A DNA stretch of 64,000 nt. It comes from Oidiodendron maius Zn. Taxonomy: Eukaryota; Ascomycota; Leotiomycetes; Myxotrichaceae. The notes under the pieces were generated by a model. It saw only the letters and a list, made by a program, of their open reading frames with translations. It had not been told where the DNA came from and did no database searches. Each line of letters begins with the position of its first letter. Position 1 is the first letter of the stretch. Positions 58,318 through 64,000 of the stretch are shown one piece after another. Location: contig KN832873.1 in assembly GCA_000827325.1 (NCBI GenBank), positions 1,006,245 to 1,070,244 on the forward strand, read 5' to 3'. A program made the translations under genes and the position numbers.

Positions 58318-59117
58318 TGCTGCTGATCGTGTTGTCGTGCGGCTTCGATGACGAGAAGCTGCACGGCCAAGATAGGTAAGGCGGAGGTGGACAGCAAAGG
58401 ATTCCTCTTCTGTCTGCTAAATATCGTCGCCGATCCAGCCTATCATAGGGCGAGATAAAGAGAGAGATTAACTAGTCGGCATGCAGTGAATGTACAGGTC
58501 GAGGCACCTGCAGCTGGCCAGCAGCGGCACCTTAATAGCGCGTACGAACTCGGCTCGAATGCGGTTGTAGAGACTAGAAACGAGACGATCAAGAAAGGCG
58601 TGTGAGAGAATGCCAAAGAGAGAGTGAAGGAGAAAGAGAAAGAGCAAGCGTACGGCAGACAGATGTCAAGACATCGAAGTAGAGGCTATGGGATATTGGG
58701 GCCCTGGCAGCCTGCAGCCTTGCGCCTGGGGTGAAGCTTGATTACGCGAGGCAAAGAGAAGGGGTAGAGAGAGAAAGAGAGAAAGAGAGGAAGAGAGACG
58801 AGAGGGCGTGTTAGTACTCTCTAGTCTACGTCAAGCGTCGATTACCTCATGGCAGTGACCAAGACAACAAAAGACGGTCGGTGGTGGGCCGGGGCATCTG
58901 ATATGTTTTGCTCTTTCAATGATGGAGCGACAATGGCTGGTGCTGATAATACAAATGCGTGGAACGGCCCGAGCTGGGGGAGGGGTTGGGCGCTATAAAT
59001 GATGGGCGTCTGGATAGATTCTATGCTGGCAGTGCTCCCCACAGCCAACGGCAACTCCCAAATGGTTTCCGCTCGTCCTCCACTCCAGACGTCCAAGTCC
59101 CCTCTTGTATATGCGAT
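58318..59117. promoter_or_regulatory. Divergent promoter region with purine-rich repeats
   Basis: About 800 bp separate the starts of the PARP-UBC gene (minus) and the COG7-like gene (plus). Plus-strand purine tracts at 58600-58650 and 58750-58807 consist largely of GAGA/AAAG units, typical of fungal bidirectional promoters read as CT-rich on the other strand. Confidence 0.5.
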
Positions 59118-60230
59118 ATGGCGTGGGATTCTAAGCATGCCCGGCGGCGCCAGAACAGCAGCGCAGGCAAGTCGGCACCCGCCCAGCTACGACCCGCCCC
59201 AGCTGCCTTCACTGCACATTCTGCACACGTTACAGACCCAGCTCTTCAGCCTTTCCTAAACCCCTCCTTCGACTCCGCCGACTACCTTAATGCCACGCTA
59301 CCTGCTCTCCAAGCTGCAGGAACCGGTCAATCTGCCAAAGCGGGTGTGCCTTTGGCAGAATTGTCGGCCCAGACCCAGACACTCCTTTCTCAGCTCAGCG
59401 CCCACACCACGAGACTGACGACGACACTTACTCAGCTCACAGATGAGATCCTGCGGAGCGGCAGTCGTCTAGCATATGAAGTAGAGGTGTTACGAGGGGA
59501 GACGCTAGGCCTGTCAGAGGCCCTGACGGATAGTTTACAGGAAGATGTGATTAAGTTTGTTCCCGGTGGCCTCGAACAGAACCTCGCCCGGAGGCAATCT
59601 CGAGTTGCTGATGTCAGTGGGCATCGAAGACGGGCATCTACAATTGCAACACCAAAGACTCCTCTTAGAGAAGAGCCCCCGCTTGCTCCTCCTGTAGTAG
59701 CTGATCCTCCCTACATTACACAACTGCGGACCCTCACGCTGGTCCGTTCGCGGCTGGATACAGTGATCAAAACGTTTGGTGACGCCATGGCGTGGACATT
59801 TCCACCCTCCGAAGTCTCGGTTACGTCCTCCTTCCTATCCGTCTCAGCACCGGAGCCGGGATCAGATTCGCATAGCACCGAGGAGAAGGGACAGGAGGTG
59901 TCCAAGAAACTTCGGGATGAGATTGCGGCCCTTTTGATTGGCGAGGATCCGGTCAGCTGCATCGAGGCTGCTGCAAAGCGCGTAGAAGAGTTGAAAGACC
60001 TAGCTGTAGTGTGGAAAGGTACAGCTGAGGACAAGGCCCGGATCAAGTTCGTCGACAGCCTGGCCAAGATGGTGGAAGACCGGCATCGGGAGCTATTGCG
60101 GGATGCTGAAAGCGATGCAGGCCTCCGTCGGCGGGTGGAAACATTAGCAGAAGAGGGGTCTGTTGAGAGTAGGCCTCAGGGTGGTTATGGATTTATTAGC
60201 CAGTTACAGAGGCTCCGAGGAGCATCATAG
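59118..60230 (+). CDS. Probable conserved oligomeric Golgi complex subunit 7 (COG7-like)
   Basis: Putative subunit of the COG tether for retrograde transport within the Golgi. The N-terminal block FLNPSFDSADYLNATLPALQ is followed by a long coil (LSAQTQTLLSQLSAHTTRLT, TTLTQLTDEILRSGSRLAYE, VEVLRGETLGLSEALTDSLQ), like the N-terminal COG7 rods. Later come YITQLRTLTLVRSRLDTVIK and AMAWTFPPSEVSVTSSFLSV, then a charged C-terminal helix region ending FISQLQRLRGAS. The in-frame ATG at 59118 (MAWDSKHARRR) is used; the frame is open 5' of it but only with GTG. A first exon with an intron ending CGTTACAG near 59237 is an alternative start. Length is 370 residues. The COG7 assignment rests on family memory of the coil pattern, so confidence is moderate. 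Confidence 0.6.
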   Translation: MAWDSKHARRRQNSSAGKSAPAQLRPAPAAFTAHSAHVTDPALQPFLNPSFDSADYLNATLPALQAAGTGQSAKAGVPLAELSAQTQTLLSQLSAHTTRLTTTLTQLTDEILRSGSRLAYEVEVLRGETLGLSEALTDSLQEDVIKFVPGGLEQNLARRQSRVADVSGHRRRASTIATPKTPLREEPPLAPPVVADPPYITQLRTLTLVRSRLDTVIKTFGDAMAWTFPPSEVSVTSSFLSVSAPEPGSDSHSTEEKGQEVSKKLRDEIAALLIGEDPVSCIEAAAKRVEELKDLAVVWKGTAEDKARIKFVDSLAKMVEDRHRELLRDAESDAGLRRRVETLAEEGSVESRPQGGYGFISQLQRLRGAS

Positions 60231-60757
60231 TAAGATATTACTATGCAAGAGATTTTATTACTTACATTTGAGTTTGAAGCACGCGAATGACTATATCTGC
60301 TCGACGCAAATGAAGTTCTAATCTTCGTCGACTGGTCAGCAGTACTGTGATCTAAAAATTATTTACCCTCAAAATCAACTATTCAGTCTCCTTGTCTGTC
60401 AACGTTAATCTGTCTTTGAAGTCACTCTTTGCCTCAAAGGCAAAATTATTTAATACCGCAATTGCCATGAGCACTAGAGGCACACCGAATGGATCATATT
60501 CCGGTTATGGTACCAAGAATAGCGTGTAGGCGTCATGGTGACCAGTGGATCCTCGAAGCTACTTTTACCTCATTACTATTATATATTCAGGAGCAATTTT
60601 TTTCTTTATCGTAAGTCCACTAAGCCTTATGTTCCGTTTAAATATTCTCACATGTGCGATCGCTAATTCGCAAAAGAATGTGATACTGGTTTCATGGTCC
60701 TATGAATTCGTATTGAGTGTGGATTACGGTTAGAGGAGCGGGATACCTCTTCTCATT
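60231..60757. other. Intergenic region
   Basis: It lies between two plus-strand genes. A short hydrophobic frame at 60545-60733 (start MDPRSYFYLITIIYS) has no support and is probably leader sequence. Confidence 0.45.
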
Positions 60758-62724
60758 ATGCTTCGTGGAGGCAAACGCACTGATGAGGGCATCCTTGCGG
60801 ATGAGGACATACTTCCGCTATCGCATAGGCGACGAGTACTATCCTCTGGAAACAGTCCAAAAGCTGCTGTTACTATTCGGAGACGCAGGACAGTCTTTAT
60901 TATCCTTGCGATCATCACTGTGGTCCTACTTCTCGTAGTAGTTTTGGGTAGCCGCTCTCCGCGGAAGATAGTATGTTCTGCGGACAGACTTTGAGATGCT
61001 TATTCACACTGAGTAGGGCGTTGTCAATTCATGAAGGGCTAACATTGTACAGGCGGAACTGCATATCCAGTTACACCCTCAACGACCTCCATCCCCGCCC
61101 CCTACAGTTAAACACGTCAAAACTCATATCCCATCCAAAGTCACAAATATACTTGAGCCAGGATTTGAATTAGAAGAAGTGGGAAGCAATGATGGCGGTG
61201 GATCCAGGCAAGGAAACACCAGTTTCTCCAGAAGACCGAGATTCCATATTCTCATAGCAGCCAACAAAGCAACGTCACATATGTGCAAGACTTTGTTGTC
61301 TGCCGCCGCACTTAACTTTCCCACTCCGGTTTTGATCAATAACCCATCAAACGACAGCCAAAGTCAAGCCAGAACAGAGCACATTCATAAGACTTACGAC
61401 TTTCTTAACGGCGATCAAGTGCAGGATTCTGATCTGATATTGATATTAGAAGAAGGTACGAGTACGATACTCGATTAGCGCTTTACGTTCTAACTGATGT
61501 TAAGATTCTTGGTTCCAACTACCAGCAGAAGTTGTTATAGGACGATTCCTACGCAGCACACGAACCTCGGATGCAGCACTGCTACATAAGTATGGTCGCA
61601 AGCCACCCAAGATTAATATTGATTCCTCCATTATTCCAATTGGTGCTCCAAGATATGAGCATAAAATACTATTTAGCGCACAGAAAGTATGCTCTAATTC
61701 ACCTGACGACCTTGCTTGCTACTCAGCGCCACAGTCTCCTCTACTAACTGAGATCTACGGGCCCACGCCTGACGAATATCCCGGGATCAAACTTGACACG
61801 CCTCGATATCTTGGCCCAACTATGGCGATGGGCAGAGTTAGTGACCTCCGCCCCCTCTACAGTCGTGCTGAAGAGATACGCCGAAGTGGCTCTAAACTGT
61901 ACAGCGCACAGCAGATATTAGCTCAAATTTTTGGCAAGCAAGAATATGTGCGCTCCGCTCGCGCTGATGCTCTTAATAATGACCCCATGTTTGCCACGAT
62001 GACAGAGTTTCTACTTGGACCATCCGATGACAATGTAGCTAAGACAAAGCCTCTTCCAGAGGACACTAAAATGAAACTAGGGACGAACTACGAATTCGGC
62101 ATAGGACTCGACTATATGGGTTCAGTATTCCAAGTTCTACACAACTCGAGTAATGATACGCGATTCGTTGAGTTCAAGCAACCGCCTACCGTCCCCTGGC
62201 CATCTCTCCCACCCGACTCGATATTCGAGAACTTAATCACGCTCCCTGCAGATCTTCTCATGGGCTCACCATTCACATCGCCTTCCACCTCCAGCCCTAA
62301 TCCCAACCCACCACTGCACCCGGAATTCGATAGCATGCCGAGAGACAATGTGAGCTGGCCCGATGTGTCACTCCTGACGAATATCATCGTGCCCTCGTCA
62401 TCCGTCCCCTCGATAGTCAATATCCTCAGCGACGAGTCTCTGCAGGATGAATTGTGGCGCAAGATGTGGTTCCAGCGATACGGTCGAGCTTTGCTCAGAC
62501 AGAGCCTGAGAAATACTAGAGACGGAGTGGCGGCAAAGAATGCTGCGGAGGGGGACGAGCAATGGTGGGACTTCAGAGGGGGTAATGGAGGTGTGTGGAT
62601 GGATGACGAGACGTGGCTGGAGTGGAATGAGGTCTGTGGAGGATTTGAAGAAGAGGTATTTGGGGATGGATGGGGAAAGTTTGGTGCGGAGTGGAGGACG
62701 GAAGGGGATGGGGTATTGATATGA
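60758..62724 (+). CDS. Type II membrane protein, glycosyltransferase-like, unknown function
   Basis: Three exons (60758-60970, 61053-61455, 61526-62724) give 604 residues. A basic tail precedes a single membrane helix at about residues 46-65 (FIILAIITVVLLLVVVLGS), the topology of Golgi glycosyltransferases. The lumenal part begins with a Pro-rich stem (HPQRPPSPPPTVKHVKTH), then RFHILIAANKATSHMCKTLL and FPTPVLINNP, resembling the start of a GT-A-like fold. After the second intron come AEVVIGRFLRST and KPPKINIDSSIIPIGAPRYE, then YGPTPDEYPGIKLDTPRYLG and NYEFGIGLDYMGSVFQVL, and a Trp-rich end. The expected acidic/aromatic stretch before VVIGRFL (an ILDGYDVWF-like block) is not visible, so the second intron may be placed slightly wrong. 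Donor substrate unknown. Confidence 0.7.
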
Positions 62725-63207
62725 GTGATGATTGTCACATGAAAGAAATGAAGCGTAGAAGAATTGGCAATTGAGATATGTTGGAATTTAGTATTTAAAT
62801 ATGTAAATATTGTGATGTAAAAGGCTATCGCGTTTATTATATTATAAGAAGTCTGGAAAGCTGTATGGTTGTGGAAATTAACTGTGCTGTATGGAATTCT
62901 TAATACTAAAGAACGAGAACAATAGGAAGTATGCAATAAGGCATGTTAGTATACCCTTGAAGTATGTATCAATCTCCGAGCGACTGTGGTTATGATGGGT
63001 AGCAGCAGGAGGAGAAATCTAGTTGGGAGATGTGGTGCCCAGATATATGCTCTTATTGGTGTTGTCCCAAGACCGCGGTTGAATAACCACAGATGGCATG
63101 CTATCAGACGTTTGAGGCAAGGAATTTTGAACAGCTCGCCACCCCAAGGTAGAGGGTTTATTGATTTACGTACAGACGCTGCTCGTATATGAATCTCGAC
63201 CCTTTCA
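62725..63207. other. Intergenic region
   Basis: 3' flank of the type II membrane protein gene, AT-rich. A minus frame across 62946-63413 lacks any signature. Confidence 0.5.
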
Positions 63208-63534
63208 TTGGATCTCCGCATTTCACAGCCATCTCGTTCTTTAATTAATTTCGAAGATGGGAGCTGGATTATCGCAAATCTTCCCTCCCTCCTCCTCACG
63301 CTAGACGATCTGAGCACCATCAAATCCTCAGCAGAGGCTTTCAAAGGCAAAGAGCAAAGACTTAATGCTTTATGTAACAATGCCGGAATTAATTCTAGTA
63401 AAGAGGGGAGCACAACAGCGCATGGTCCGCCGGCATCGATGCAATCTTGCTCCCTTCGGTGCTTAATGCCTTTTAGTAGCTTATGCTTAATGTTACCGCA
63501 AACAAAATTATTGCACAGATCAACATGCCAATAG
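63208..63534 (+). pseudogene. Short-chain dehydrogenase/reductase (SDR) fragment
   Basis: A stretch of about 60 codons reads as the middle of a fungal SDR: LDDLSTIKSSAEAFKGKEQR, then LNALCNNAGI with the NNAG motif of the SDR core, and SSKEGSTTAHG. Immediately after, the frame shifts (stops follow at CTTAATGCC and TTTTAG), and a degraded NCLAPF-like stretch can be seen in another frame. Upstream there is no Rossmann TGxxxGxG motif, and no catalytic YxxxK follows. It is a truncated, non-functional relic. Confidence 0.6.
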
Positions 63535-63774
63535 CACTGCTATATTAGAGATCCATGACAGCATCCATTTCGGTCTATATGTAATCCTTGGATTTTGAGC
63601 TGGGTGTGGAGCATGCTAACCATCGCTCCAGTAGACTGGCCATCTTTCCTTGGTAACAGTGGAGCAGCTTCTATGATTATGCGGTAATAAGCATTTTCAA
63701 AGCCAGGCCTGTATGTAACGCTCTAAAACCGAAGTATTCAAGACTTCTATTTGAAATTCTCACTCAATCTACCC

Positions 63775-64000
63775 ATGGACTACCTCAAAAGACTGCGCTC
63801 GCGTCTCAGAGAACTCCAGCGGCCAGATGCGCTTGGCCAGGCTGGTTTGGGCACAATACCGCTGGAGATATTGCAACAAATTATAGAGCATCTTCCCGAT
63901 TCATCAGCGGCGGCATTTTCTATCTGTTGCATTCAAATTAAGCGTCTTGTTGGAGACCAGTATCTTGAACATCTAGCTGGTAGCCCTTCAAGTACGGCAG
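63775..64000 (+). CDS. F-box domain protein, 3' part beyond the right edge
   Basis: ATG at 63775 starts MDYLKRLRSRLREL. An F-box follows from about residue 25: GTIPLEILQQIIEHLPDSSA then AAFSICCIQIKRLVG, with the usual Leu/Ile spacing and a hydrophobic end typical of fungal F-box proteins. Family members pair with Skp1 in SCF ubiquitin ligases. The gene runs off the window after 75 codons, so the substrate-binding region cannot be seen. Confidence 0.7.
   Translation, partial: MDYLKRLRSRLRELQRPDALGQAGLGTIPLEILQQIIEHLPDSSAAAFSICCIQIKRLVGDQYLEHLAGSPSSTA

Noticed and set aside
1-64000. tRNA, snRNA or SRP RNA genes
   Set aside because: Looked for B-box-like GTTCGA motifs and known snRNA cores; the few hits fall inside coding exons and do not fold into a cloverleaf by eye. 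A covariance-model scan would decide.

Overview
The window is nuclear DNA from a filamentous ascomycete (Pezizomycotina), probably a eurotiomycete, although the order cannot be fixed by reading alone. The evidence is many 42-160 nt GT-AG introns with fungal branch points, pyrimidine-rich leaders, mostly monocistronic genes on both strands, and fungus-typical families: GH47 mannosidase, TAP-like S33 peptidase, MAL-type sugar permease, mtr-type amino-acid transporter, STAND relic and F-box protein. No tRNA, rRNA, CRISPR array or intact transposon was recognised. Spliced models were joined by hand from splice signals and reading phase, and none has transcript support.

Left third (1-20 kb), all reliable genes on the minus strand: a GH47 mannosidase cut by the window edge, a 1093-residue acidic disordered protein, ARPC5 of the Arp2/3 complex, an 8.2 kb stretch with no convincing gene (8364-16564), and AP-2 alpha-adaptin in seven exons. 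Arp2/3 and AP-2 both serve actin-dependent endocytosis. Their proximity is suggestive only, since fungal gene order is not operonic.

Middle (21-45 kb): a secreted S33/TAP-like peptidase, a membrane-anchored RlpA/expansin-like protein divergent from a GNAT acetyltransferase, an AAAP amino-acid transporter, a candidate 50-residue spliced gene, a 1105-residue disordered protein, a candidate 80-residue gene, a conserved two-exon protein of unknown function, phosphatidylinositol synthase, a dienelactone hydrolase without its N-terminus, and a stomatin-family protein.

Right third (45-64 kb): two weak small gene candidates, the relic of a NACHT-ankyrin STAND (NLR-like) receptor without its NACHT, a MAL-family sugar transporter, an Sds3/Dep1-like subunit of the Rpd3L histone deacetylase complex, a seven-exon gene fusing a PARP6/8-like ADP-ribosyltransferase to a UBE2Q-like ubiquitin-conjugating domain, a probable COG7 Golgi-tether subunit, a type II membrane protein, a short-chain dehydrogenase fragment, and the start of an F-box gene cut by the right edge.

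The strongest candidate for an unusual system is the PARP-UBC fusion at 54073-58317, which places an ADP-ribosyltransferase and an E2-type ubiquitin-conjugating fold with its catalytic cysteine in one polypeptide. Next in interest are the NLR relic and the 8.2 kb gene desert.
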